40,809 nucleotides of DNA. It comes from Clostridia bacterium (GTDB taxonomy: Bacteria; Bacillota; Clostridia; Christensenellales; CAG-138). The position numbers were made by a program, and so were the translations under genes. The notes below the pieces were generated by a model that worked only from the letters and a program-made list of their open reading frames with translations, had not been told where the DNA came from and did no database searches. Positions 30,179 to 39,252 of the stretch are shown here, piece by piece. Within the stretch, counting starts at the first letter, position 1, and each line of letters begins with the position of its first letter. The stretch covers positions 1 through 40,809 of the forward strand of contig JAUNBH010000008.1 of assembly GCA_030527165.1 (NCBI GenBank). The letters run 5' to 3'.

Positions 30179-31144
30179 TTAATCCATCTCCACAGGCGCG
30201 CTCTGTGCGCTCTTGGCACGCTTGAACACATCTCGCAGCGTCGAGAGCACTCCGAGCCCGGCAAACAGCCAGCCGAGCAATACGTCTCCCAAGCAGGACA
30301 ACAGTGCAGCGCTGTCTGTGGCAAGGGTATAGTTTACAGCCGTAAACACATCGCCAAACGTAAGCCCCGTGCCCGCAAACGAAGGGTCATTAAGTATGTA
30401 AATTGCGGAAGTGCAGATTATAGTTGCGTACTCCACAAAGACCACGACGAGCAGCAGCACTACTATCATCACTATTCCCTTGGCCCTGGTCTCCCTGCCC
30501 TTGCATATCTCATAGCCCTTCTTCGCCGCAATGCCAATCAAGAATCCCAACCAGCCGACGAATATCCCGAAATAGTACGCTATCGCCCAGGGTATCGCGC
30601 CTATCAAAGCGCCCAATGTTGCGCCGAGAGCGCCGGTGAGTATGCTGCCCGTCTGCTTCGCCTTCTCCGCGTTCTCTTCCGCTTGAGCGCTCAGCTCCTC
30701 AAAGCAGGCACGGTGTATAGGTAGGACGTCGTCGCCTATGAGTACCGTCTTTGCGTCCATGGAGTCGAGCGGCCGCATGCAATGGCTGCAGTGATCCGCT
30801 CCCTTGACCTCACTCGAGCACAGCTGCTCATATACGGCGTCGGTAGCCTCTCTTAGCCGCTTCATCGTGCCAAACGTGTCATGGAACACAATGCGAACCG
30901 TCCCGCTCGTGAGATCACAGCCCACTACGCGATGTTTCGTCTTGAACTCAGCGTCGTTGATCAGCGAGTGAAGCGCGTACTTTGCTCCGTCGTCCTGAAG
31001 CGCTACCGCAAAACAGACGGACTTCCAACCGACGCCCTCTCTCAAGGTGACCATGTACTTCCCTCTGTACAAGCCAAACGCTACTCCTTTTTCCACCCGA
31101 AACCCGTTCTCTTCGGCAAACTTTCTCAGCCCGCTTCCAATCAT
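30179..31144 (-). CDS. Zinc-ribbon-like membrane protein, unknown function
   Basis: 321 residues; family not recognised. The N-terminal 120 residues form a soluble domain of alternating strands and helices. Then CSHC (about 117-120) and HRACFEEL (about 142-149) give a C-x2-C...H-x2-C set that could bind zinc as a treble-clef or LIM-like half. A helical link (SAQAEENAEKAKQ) leads to three or four membrane helices, and the tail is short and basic. ATG 31144 is preferred over GTG 31147 because GGAGGAG lies seven bases upstream. Nothing nearby suggests a role. Confidence 0.65.
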   Translation of the reverse strand: MIGSGLRKFAEENGFRVEKGVAFGLYRGKYMVTLREGVGWKSVCFAVALQDDGAKYALHSLINDAEFKTKHRVVGCDLTSGTVRIVFHDTFGTMKRLREATDAVYEQLCSSEVKGADHCSHCMRPLDSMDAKTVLIGDDVLPIHRACFEELSAQAEENAEKAKQTGSILTGALGATLGALIGAIPWAIAYYFGIFVGWLGFLIGIAAKKGYEICKGRETRAKGIVMIVVLLLVVVFVEYATIICTSAIYILNDPSFAGTGLTFGDVFTAVNYTLATDSAALLSCLGDVLLGWLFAGLGVLSTLRDVFKRAKSAQSAPVEMD

Positions 31145-31221
31145 CACAGAACTCCTCCATACACCGAACTGCGCATATTATACGTTGGTTCTAAGTCATT
31201 GTCAACAACTGAGGCTACCTG

Positions 31222-32019
31222 CTACGCGCGCGGATACCCAGCCGATATAGGTGCGGCCGTCAATTCCGCTTCGAGCACATCCGCATACCGCTGTATCACC
31301 TCGCCCAGTTCCTCCGCCAAGTCCTGCAACGCAGCGTTCGCGTGATACGCCTGCGGTTCCCTTCTGACGGCCAGAGCGGTCCTGAGTGCGGCATCGTCGC
31401 CAAACAGGCGGCAGCTTAGCGCCCACTCCCCTGCAGCGGTCTTTGAAATGATTTGACCGGTGCGGAGCGTGTAAACACACCTGGCTATATCCAGAATCCA
31501 ACCGAATGAATAGATGCTTCTTCCCGAATGGCTTGCATACCTGCGGATAGCATCATAATGGGACTGTATGCTTGCTCTTATGTCCTCGTAGGACGGCGGA
31601 GCCAATTGCCCTCGCACGTCCTTCCCGTGCAGGTGACGGCCACAATCGAGCAGTTCCTTCATGCAGCACGCGTCAAAGCTATAGCTGTCTGTAATCCGCT
31701 GCCCGCTCGTGCCCCAATAGACAACTCTTGTAGGAACGCGGCGTACAAACGCATCCAATGTCAGCATGCCGCCCTCAAAGCACCGGTAAAAAGGATTGAG
31801 GGGCTCGTCTGCGGTCATGGTCTGCCTGAGTGAAACCAGTTCGTCCGCCTGCTGTTGCGCAATGGGCTTCTCGGTGAGCACGAGAATATCAATATCGCTC
31901 CAGCCCAATCTAAAGTCCGCTAAGACATAGGAGCCGTAAACATAAACGGATGGCGCGTTCGTCGAAAGTATTCCGGCAATGCGGGCAGTCATTCTCTCTA
32001 TCGCTGTATTCAATCCCAC
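31222..32019 (-). CDS. AadA-like nucleotidyltransferase
   Basis: 265 residues. Nucleotidyltransferase motif YGSYVLADFRLGWSDIDILV holds the G-S...D-x-D metal site. The C-terminal half, with TAAGEWALSCRLFGD, resembles the DUF4111/AadA tail of aminoglycoside 3''/9-adenylyltransferases. It may adenylylate an aminoglycoside or another substrate; resistance is not proven by sequence. GTG 32019 is chosen as start, six bases after GGGAGGG (32026-32032); upstream in-frame codons lack a ribosome site. Isolated gene. Confidence 0.75.
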   Translation of the reverse strand: MGLNTAIERMTARIAGILSTNAPSVYVYGSYVLADFRLGWSDIDILVLTEKPIAQQQADELVSLRQTMTADEPLNPFYRCFEGGMLTLDAFVRRVPTRVVYWGTSGQRITDSYSFDACCMKELLDCGRHLHGKDVRGQLAPPSYEDIRASIQSHYDAIRRYASHSGRSIYSFGWILDIARCVYTLRTGQIISKTAAGEWALSCRLFGDDAALRTALAVRREPQAYHANAALQDLAEELGEVIQRYADVLEAELTAAPISAGYPRA

Positions 32020-32205
32020 ACTATACCCTCCCATCGGGATAATCAAACTGAAACGACAGCCTCTCGTAAAGGAATCCCTTTTCGCCGGCATTGAGCTCAA
32101 TGATTATTGCAATGCACCTATAAATTGTGCACTACTCTCGCATCGCTTTCAAATAATATATTACGTTAAGGCGCCACTTAGTATTTGTATGATATGGACG
32201 TTATT

Positions 32206-32450
32206 CTCCTTTTCCGGATTTTGAACGGCTCTTATGCCCTATCGTTGTTTGGGAAAAACTTTTGAACATCTTCTTTTGGGCGTATGTAAAAGGCATTTGA
32301 TAGTAATTGTGCAGGTACAGTGATAAGCTGTATATTGTCAGAGAAGCAAAGAACAAAACAGGGAGCGTTTTTGTCATAAGACAACTTAAATCTTGCATTT
32401 GACCGCCGCAATATTGCCACTTGCCGGGAAAGCACAGACAAAACGGCAGG
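32206..32450. other. AT-rich remnant region with a cut-off Cys-rich KTR 5' piece
   Basis: From about 32214 the plus strand reads FERLLCPI, the start of a Cys-rich KTR gene, nearly identical over 20 bases to the second copy at 33423-33443. It is cut off right after the first Cys-Pro pair. The rest, 32240-32440, has a minus-strand frame (32232-32441, 69 residues, containing NAPCFVLCFSDNIQLITV) that looks protein-like but lacks a family match I know and may be another scrap. Confidence 0.5.
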
Positions 32451-32463
32451 ACCGCCTTATACT
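32435..32463 (+). promoter_or_regulatory. Promoter of the LytTR-DUF3021 pair
   Basis: CAGACA (32435-32440), 17 bases, TATACT (32458-32463). The start would be near 32470, downstream of the ATG at 32464, which argues for the GTG start of the regulator. Confidence 0.55.
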
Positions 32464-32496
32464 ATGTATGCAAGGAGAAAGCGAGGTGAGACACGA

Positions 32497-32937
32497 GTGA
32501 AAGTAGAAATCAGAATATCCGAAGAGGCCGTAAAGCCTTATGCTGTTATTTATACGAATGAAATGACGGCGGAGGTCAGCCGTATAGCGTCGCTCATAGA
32601 AGATAGTGCAGACACTAATCTGATTACCGTTACCGAGAACGAGCGCATTTTCGTTTTGCGCCCGGAGGACGTCTATATGATAAGGGTAGAGCAAGAAAAA
32701 ACTATCGTATATGCCAAGTCGGAAAAATATATCAGCAACAAACGCTTATACGAGTTTGAAGCTATGCTTGGCAATGACTTTATGAGGATATCCAAATCGG
32801 TATTGGTCAATCTAAAACACCTTGATTGTGTCGAGCCGTCTATCGGGGGAGTTATGCTTCTTGTTCTTAAAAATGGCTGTAAGGACTACATCTCACGAAA
32901 ATATCTGCCTGCTTTCAAAAAGTATCTTGGTATATAG
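32497..32937 (+). CDS. LytTR-domain DNA-binding regulator
   Basis: 146 residues with no receiver domain. The LytTR fold covers about residues 45-145: FVLRPEDVYMIRVEQEKTIVY, ISNKRLYEFEAML, FMRISKSVLVNLKHLD and the C-terminal NGCKDYISRKYLPAFKKYLG. These bind paired direct repeats in DNA through beta strands. GTG 32497 is used, since GAGGTGAG (32483-32490) precedes it and the ATG 32464 lies at the promoter. It is followed by the DUF3021 gene after 14 bases. This pairing is recurrent in Firmicutes, where the membrane partner is thought to hold the regulator inactive. AT-rich compared with the chromosome around it. Confidence 0.9.
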   Translation: MKVEIRISEEAVKPYAVIYTNEMTAEVSRIASLIEDSADTNLITVTENERIFVLRPEDVYMIRVEQEKTIVYAKSEKYISNKRLYEFEAMLGNDFMRISKSVLVNLKHLDCVEPSIGGVMLLVLKNGCKDYISRKYLPAFKKYLGI

Positions 32938-32951
32938 GGAGGTCGTGCTAA

Positions 32952-33386
32952 ATGAAAAAGGTATTACAGAGAATTGTGTTCGGGGTATTGATTGGCAGCT
33001 TTGCATTTGTTGCAATGCTTTTCATAGCTTCGGCTTTTACGGGAGGTGCGGACAACTTTATCGGGCAAAGATCAGGCGAGGAACTATTGCAGCTTGCAGC
33101 TTGCACCATTATGATTGCAGTTGGATTCTCCGTCCCCTCTTTGGTTTACGAAAAGGAAAACCTTGCAAACAGCCTGAAAGTGCTGATTCATATGGCGGCA
33201 GGAACGGTTGTCTATCTTATCACCGCTTTCCTTGCGGGATGGATAAAGAGAGACTTGGGTTCAATCGCAGTTTATATTCTGATAGCATTAGGCGCAGCGG
33301 CAATCTTTTGGGCGGTTTATATGCTTGTATTTAAGCTGCAAGCCAATAAAATCAACAGAAAAATCAGAGAAAAACAGGATGATTAG
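32952..33386 (+). CDS. DUF3021 membrane protein, partner of LytTR regulator
   Basis: 144 residues with four membrane helices (about 7-28, 45-62, 75-97 and 105-127) and a basic C-terminal tail rich in Lys/Arg/Gln. The layout and its position after a receiver-less LytTR gene match DUF3021. Function inferred as regulating its neighbour; no enzyme residues are visible. AGGGAGG lies 9-15 bases before ATG 32952. Confidence 0.88.
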   Translation: MKKVLQRIVFGVLIGSFAFVAMLFIASAFTGGADNFIGQRSGEELLQLAACTIMIAVGFSVPSLVYEKENLANSLKVLIHMAAGTVVYLITAFLAGWIKRDLGSIAVYILIALGAAAIFWAVYMLVFKLQANKINRKIREKQDD

Positions 33387-33418
33387 CAGTTGAAAATGCT
33401 CAGACAAGTGGTAGTAAT

Positions 33419-33588
33419 ATGAAAAACTTTGAATGGTTCTTATGCCCTGTTTGCAGGAGCAAAACACGGGTGAAGATACGCGGGATACAGAACTGAAAGA
33501 CTTTCCGCTGTTCTGCCCGAATGAAAACAAGAAGCATTGGTTAATGTGAAACAACCGAATATGTCAGTTATCAAATAGCCGGACGCAC
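33419..33588 (+). pseudogene. Degenerate Cys-rich KTR protein gene (conjugative-element passenger)
   Basis: ATG 33419 opens MKNFEWFLCPVCRSKTRVKI, the start of the small Cys_rich_KTR protein that travels with Tn916-type conjugative elements. One base is then missing (about 33483), so the frame stops at residue 27. Restoring frames gives DTELKDFPLFCP, then a second shift, then KQEALVNVKQPNMSVIK, a stop where the family has Glu, and PDARRRADNTR. Two frameshifts and stops make it a clear pseudogene. The function of intact members is unknown; two C-x-x-C pairs suggest zinc binding. Confidence 0.8.
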
Positions 33589-33596
33589 GACGCAGA

Positions 33597-33640
33597 GCCG
33601 ATAACACGCGGATAATAATGCGGTTATCGGCTTTTCTTTA
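33597..33640 (+). terminator. Intrinsic terminator at the end of the AT-rich patch
   Basis: GCCGATAAC (33597-33605) pairs perfectly with GTTATCGGC (33623-33631), then TTTTCTTT. It would end the LytTR-DUF3021-KTR transcript. Confidence 0.8.
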
Positions 33641-33740
33641 TAGCTGATTGATAAAAGGCTGCCGCACGACGGCAAAAGAAAAAGCCGCCGCGCACGGAAG
33701 TATTTTACCCGTAAGCTACGCCCCGCCGCAAAAAGAGCAT

Positions 33741-33790
33741 GAAAAAGCCGGGTGTTCTCACAACACACAAATGCTATAAGAACGCCCGGC
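33741..33790 (-). terminator. Terminator of tRNA-Leu
   Basis: On the minus strand GCCGGGCGTTCT (33790-33779) pairs with AGAACACCCGGC (33758-33747), with one G-T/mismatch step, 20-base loop, followed by five T's. Confidence 0.8.
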
Positions 33791-33791
33791 A

Positions 33792-33874
33792 TGGTGCGGT
33801 CGATGGGACTTGAACCCATACGGTCTCCCATACGCCCCTCAAACGTACGCGTCTGCCTGTTCCGCCACGACCGC
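33792..33874 (-). tRNA. tRNA-Leu (anticodon GAG)
   Basis: 83 bases with encoded CCA. Acceptor GCGGTCG pairs with CGACCGC; the D arm is the leucine type TGGCGGAACAGGCAGACGC; anticodon stem TACGT/GCGTA carries loop TTGAGGG, so positions 34-36 are GAG. A long variable arm and the T loop TTCAAGT follow. Reads CUC and CUU codons. Its 3' end faces the AT-rich patch at 32100-33640. Confidence 0.95.
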
Positions 33875-33886
33875 GCTGCAGGAGCT

Positions 33887-33915
33887 ATTATACAGAAACC
33901 GTAAAACGATGTCAA
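33887..33915 (-). promoter_or_regulatory. Consensus promoter of tRNA-Leu
   Basis: Perfect TTGACA (33915-33910), 17-base spacer and perfect TATAAT (33892-33887) on the minus strand, ending 12 bases before the tRNA. It lies 15 bases after the copA stop. Confidence 0.9.
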
Positions 33916-33930
33916 CACATTTTTGGTATA

Positions 33931-36168
33931 TTACAGCCCATCACTCAGCTTAATCCCGGACAGTCTGAGCGCGTTGAGCAGCACCGTGACGGAGCTCAGG
34001 CTCATCGCCAAAGCGGCTATCATTGGACTGAGCATGGGGCCTCCGAACACGTGCAGCAGCCCCGCGGCAATCGGTATACAGACGCAGTTATACGCGAAAG
34101 CCCAAAACAGATTCTGCTTTATCGTGCGCATTGTAGCCCTCGAAAGCGCTATGGAATCCGGCAGGCCGTTAAGATCCGAGCGCATAAGCACGATTGACGC
34201 GCCCGCAATGGCGACATCCGTACCCGTGTCCAGAGAGAATGCAACATCCGCCTTTGAAAGCGCTACCGCGTCATTTATTCCGTCGCCGACCATGCCGACG
34301 ACATTTCCCTGCGCACGCAGCTCGTCGATTATGTCGCCTTTATCCTGAGGAAGCACATTGCTGACTATGTCGTCTATGCCTGCGAGCGCGCCTATTGTGC
34401 GCGCCGTATTCTCATTGTCCCCGGTCACGAGCACACAGCGTATTCCCATGCGTTTGAGGCGCGAAACCGTGTCACGCGCCTCTGCGCGTATGGTATCCGA
34501 TACCGCGGCAAGGCCCATAACTTCACCGTCAACCGCCAGCAGCAATGGCGTCTTCCCCTCGCTGCTGAGGCGTTCAACATCTGAGCGGACTTGCTTCCCC
34601 ACCTCTATTGCGTTGTCATCCATGAACGCCGGATTCCCCATGTACAGGGTCGCTCCGCCAACGCGCGCAATAGCGCCCCGCCCGGATATGGCGTTAAAGC
34701 TGTCCGCCTTGTCCCGCGCTATGCCCATGTCATCTGCAAACTTGACTATGGCTCTGCCGAGCGGGTGTTCGGAAAGGCTCTCCCCTGAGGCGAAGCGGCT
34801 CAGGAGCGCTTCCTCGCTCCGCCCGCCGTACACTATTACGTCGGTTACGGCGGGCTTGCCCACCGTCAATGTGCCGGTCTTGTCCAGCGCCATGCAGCTC
34901 AGGCGGCACGCCGTCTCAAGGGATTCGCCATCGCGTATGAGTATGCCCATCTTGGCGCCCCTGCCCGTCCCCACCATGATAGCCGTCGGGGTCGCCAGGC
35001 CTAACGCGCACGGGCAGGCAATAACCAAGACGGATACGAACGCCCTGAGCGCCATCGCAAACGTCTCCCCGACAATGAGCCATATTGCTCCCGCCACCAA
35101 AGCTATAACGCCAACCGCCGGCACGAATACGCCGCTTATCTTGTCCGCGAGCCGTGCGATGGGCATTTTCTCCGACTGCGCCGCCTCAACGAGCCGTATT
35201 ATAGACGACAGGGTAGTGTCCTCGCCTACCTTGTCAGCTGTAAACTCAAATGCGCCGCCTATATTCACGCTGCCGCCGGTAACCCTGTCGCCACTCGCTT
35301 TATCTATGGGAAGGCTCTCACCGGTGAGCATCGACTCGTCCACAGAGGTGGCGCCCTTTGTCAATACGCCATCGACGGGTATCGCCTCGCCGGGGCGCAC
35401 CAGCAGTACGTCGCCCGGCAGCAACTCATCAGCTGCGACGAGCTTTTCGCTGCCGTCCGCCAGAACTACCGTCGCGGTGTCAGGCGACAGCTCGACAAGG
35501 CTGCGGAGCGCCATTGTAGTCCTGCCCTTTGCTTTCGACTCGAGGAATTTGCCCAGCATTACGAGCGTGAGTATCACGCCGACCGATTCAAAGTACAGCG
35601 CGTGCGCGGCGTGGGCGTCACCCCGGATTATCAGCGCCAGCGAGTAGAGCGAATAGCCAAACGACGCGAGCGTTCCCACAGCTATTAGCGAGTCCATATT
35701 CGGATGCAGCCGCAACAGGTTTGAAAAGCCCCGGACATAGAAGCCGTAACCCGCAGCAATCACTGGTATGAGCAGCGCGAGCTGAACCAAAGCAAACGCC
35801 AGCGGCATGTCCGCCGTCACCGGCGAGGGAAGCCCCACCATCGTGCCCATCGATATATAAAAGAGCGGTACGGTAAACACAGCCGCCACTATCAGCCGCG
35901 CGCGCATGCTCCTGAGCTCGCGCTCGTGGCGCTCATCGTCTATGCGCGCCTGTAGCTTGCGACTCTCACTGGGCGCCGCACCAAATCCAGCGCGCTTGAC
36001 AGCTGCCACTATCTCCTCTGTCAAATCTGCCTCGCTGCGCACACGGAGCTTCTCCGTTGACAGGTTGACAAATGCCGCATCGACGCCGGTTATGCGCTTC
36101 ACGGCGCGCTCCACGGATGCCGAACACGCAGCGCAGCTCATTCCGGTTATTGTGTACTCCTTTACCAT
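33931..36168 (-). CDS. copA: Copper-exporting P1B-type ATPase CopA
   Basis: 745 residues. One N-terminal metal-binding domain with GMSCAAC (9-15), then eight membrane helices. [11 protein letters not shown] (CPC at about 385-387) is the Cu+ transport site, DKTGTLT (429-435) holds the phosphorylated Asp, TGES (282-285) is the phosphatase loop, SEHPLG the nucleotide-binding HP motif, and VGDGIND the hinge. All key residues are present. Exports Cu+ from the cytoplasm. It follows mnmA by 31 bases and appears co-transcribed with copZ. No CsoR or CopY regulator gene is next to it in this window. Confidence 0.96.
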   Translation of the reverse strand: MVKEYTITGMSCAACSASVERAVKRITGVDAAFVNLSTEKLRVRSEADLTEEIVAAVKRAGFGAAPSESRKLQARIDDERHERELRSMRARLIVAAVFTVPLFYISMGTMVGLPSPVTADMPLAFALVQLALLIPVIAAGYGFYVRGFSNLLRLHPNMDSLIAVGTLASFGYSLYSLALIIRGDAHAAHALYFESVGVILTLVMLGKFLESKAKGRTTMALRSLVELSPDTATVVLADGSEKLVAADELLPGDVLLVRPGEAIPVDGVLTKGATSVDESMLTGESLPIDKASGDRVTGGSVNIGGAFEFTADKVGEDTTLSSIIRLVEAAQSEKMPIARLADKISGVFVPAVGVIALVAGAIWLIVGETFAMALRAFVSVLVIACPCALGLATPTAIMVGTGRGAKMGILIRDGESLETACRLSCMALDKTGTLTVGKPAVTDVIVYGGRSEEALLSRFASGESLSEHPLGRAIVKFADDMGIARDKADSFNAISGRGAIARVGGATLYMGNPAFMDDNAIEVGKQVRSDVERLSSEGKTPLLLAVDGEVMGLAAVSDTIRAEARDTVSRLKRMGIRCVLVTGDNENTARTIGALAGIDDIVSNVLPQDKGDIIDELRAQGNVVGMVGDGINDAVALSKADVAFSLDTGTDVAIAGASIVLMRSDLNGLPDSIALSRATMRTIKQNLFWAFAYNCVCIPIAAGLLHVFGGPMLSPMIAALAMSLSSVTVLLNALRLSGIKLSDGL

Positions 36169-36199
36169 AAGACGCCTATAACTCCTCCGCTAAAGTATA

Positions 36200-37515
<1,316 letters not shown>

Positions 37516-37577
37516 CGTCCGAACCCTCCCGTCGTTCTATGTGCTCCGTCTATCTACGGATTCCCCATCTCAATGCG

Positions 37578-37606
37578 ATTCTATACCGAATAGCATCATA
37601 AATCAA
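37578..37606 (-). promoter_or_regulatory. Promoter of copZ-mnmA-copA
   Basis: On the minus strand TTGATT (37606-37601), 17 bases, TAGAAT (37583-37578). The leader is about 55 bases. No clear copper-regulator operator was recognised. Confidence 0.55.
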
Positions 37607-37642
37607 GGTCAAAACTATGGTATCAACCGAATCGGAGGAGCT

Positions 37643-38323
37643 ATGAACTACGTCAATACAATGCTAACTTCACTCGCCTCAATAGCGGTACTATTCCTGC
37701 TCGCCAAGATAGTGGGCAACAGGCAGATAGCGCAATTGAGCCTCTTTGACTACATCTGCGGCATCACCATAGGCTCAATCGCCGCGGAGATGGCGCTCGC
37801 CAAGGGCGACGACATACTTGAATCCATGGTCGCACTCGTAACTTACGGCTTGATAACAGTCGTCATAGCGCTGCTGACCGTAAAGAGCGTGCGCTTGCGG
37901 CGGCTGTTTGCCGGCCAGTCGGCTGTGCTGTTTGATAACGGAGAATTCCACATGCGCAACTTCCATATGTCGAAAATCGACTTGCACGAGTTCCTCGCCC
38001 TGCTGAGAAACCAGGGCTACTTTGACCTCGCAGACGTACAGACTGTGTTGTTCGAGTTTAACGGCTCGCTGAGCGTACTCCCGAAATCCACGAGCAAGCC
38101 GTTGACCCCCGAGGATATGCAGCTCTACCCCGCACAGGATAAGCTCGTGTATAACTTCGTCATCGACGGTAAGATAATGGAAAGCGCAGTCGAAGCCGCC
38201 GGAAAGACTGTGGAGTGGGTAGAGTCCTCACTCTCCAAGCTGGGACATGAGAACGCGAGCGACGTCATGCTCGCCACCTGTGACGCCAACGGCTTGCTGC
38301 GCGCGTATACGCGCGTGGATTGA
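37643..38323 (+). CDS. DUF421 (YetF/YcaP-like) membrane protein
   Basis: 226 residues. Three N-terminal membrane helices (to about 85) precede a cytoplasmic domain. The segment LLAKIVGNRQIAQLSLFDYICGITIGSIAAEMA is the DUF421 signature, and KIDLHEFLALLRNQGYFDLADVQ is the second family block. In Bacillus the YetF group is a spore-germination or envelope-related membrane protein of uncertain role. ATG 37643 follows GGAGGAG closely (37634-37640). It diverges from copZ and lies 127 bases before spoVT. Confidence 0.85.
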   Translation: MNYVNTMLTSLASIAVLFLLAKIVGNRQIAQLSLFDYICGITIGSIAAEMALAKGDDILESMVALVTYGLITVVIALLTVKSVRLRRLFAGQSAVLFDNGEFHMRNFHMSKIDLHEFLALLRNQGYFDLADVQTVLFEFNGSLSVLPKSTSKPLTPEDMQLYPAQDKLVYNFVIDGKIMESAVEAAGKTVEWVESSLSKLGHENASDVMLATCDANGLLRAYTRVD

Positions 38324-38450
38324 CGCGCCGTGCGCCCACAGTTGACGGAATCCAGGAGTTCCCAGCTTTGTCCATTTGGGACGGCGCATAGATTTTACCT
38401 CAAATTACAGATAATAGCGTCACATATACCAGACGCGCAGGAGGAGAAGC

Positions 38451-39002
38451 ATGAAAGCAACCGGCATAGTGAGAAGAATCGACGAACTCGGCAGGGTAGT
38501 GATCCCAAAAGAGATCAGAAGGACGCTGCGAATCCGCGAGGGCGACCCGCTTGAGATATTCACGGATAAGGACGGCGAAATCATACTCAAGAAGTACTCG
38601 CCCATTGGCGAGCTTGGCGATTTCGCCAGGGAATATGCGGAGGCGCTCTACGCTTCTTTCGGTCATACGGCCGTCATATGCGACAAGGATTGTGTAATCG
38701 CAGCCTCGGGCGCAGGCAAGAAGGATTACATTGACAAGTCGCTGAGCCTTGAGCTGGAAGCGGTTATGCAGAACAGGGAGAAACTCCTGCTGCAGAACGG
38801 CAATAAAGCGCTTCGGATAACCGCCGACGAGCGCGATGAAGTGCCATACAGCGCCCAGGTCATCGTGCCCATACTGGCAAACGGCGACGCCATAGGCGCG
38901 GTGATGCTTTTGAGCAGGGACGCTTCCATTGCCATGGGAAAGACCGAGATGAAATCATGTGAGACCGCCGCGAACTTCATGGGCAAGCAGCTGGAATGCT
39001 GA
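38451..39002 (+). CDS. spoVT: Stage V sporulation protein T
   Basis: 183 residues. The N-terminal AbrB/SpoVT swapped-hairpin DNA-binding domain MKATGIVRRIDELGRVVIPK is typical, followed by a GAF-like sensory domain (about 55-180). SpoVT controls sigma-G genes in the forespore of Bacillus and sporulation timing in clostridia. AGGAGGAG precedes ATG 38451. After the stop, GC-rich repeats at 39007-39033 could form a hairpin but lack a U tract. Confidence 0.95.
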   Translation: MKATGIVRRIDELGRVVIPKEIRRTLRIREGDPLEIFTDKDGEIILKKYSPIGELGDFAREYAEALYASFGHTAVICDKDCVIAASGAGKKDYIDKSLSLELEAVMQNREKLLLQNGNKALRITADERDEVPYSAQVIVPILANGDAIGAVMLLSRDASIAMGKTEMKSCETAANFMGKQLEC

Positions 39003-39195
39003 AGCTTCGGGCGCGTGCCGCGGACGCGCGCCCGCATTTACACAGAACGCATATTGCTCCTTACTCCTAAGCAGCACGCATCGTAAAAGCGCGTATCGCA
39101 GCGGCTATCGCTATCAACACGCGCCGACCGCGGCTCATTGCAATTTCGGCTCACAACAGGCAAATATTAACAAACCGTGAAATAGCCCCCTGAGT

Positions 39196-39224
39196 TTGCG
39201 CCTCCGAGAAACATGTGATATAAT
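39196..39224 (+). promoter_or_regulatory. Extended -10 promoter of the SpoIID-like gene
   Basis: TTGCGC (39196-39201), 17 bases, TATAAT (39219-39224) with the extended TGA before it. The ribosome site TAGGAGGGAG follows at 39241-39250. The rest of 39003-39195 shows nothing recognisable. Confidence 0.6.
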
Positions 39225-39252
39225 GTACTATCCGGTGTTTTAGGAGGGAGAT

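Noticed and set aside
33736-33875. att-type direct repeat of the tRNA-Leu end
   Set aside because: I looked for a second copy of the tRNA 3' segment near 32100 and elsewhere in the patch and did not see one.
34358-35647. 429-residue plus-strand frame opposite copA
   Set aside because: Ser/Thr-rich shadow of copA with no start signal or motif.
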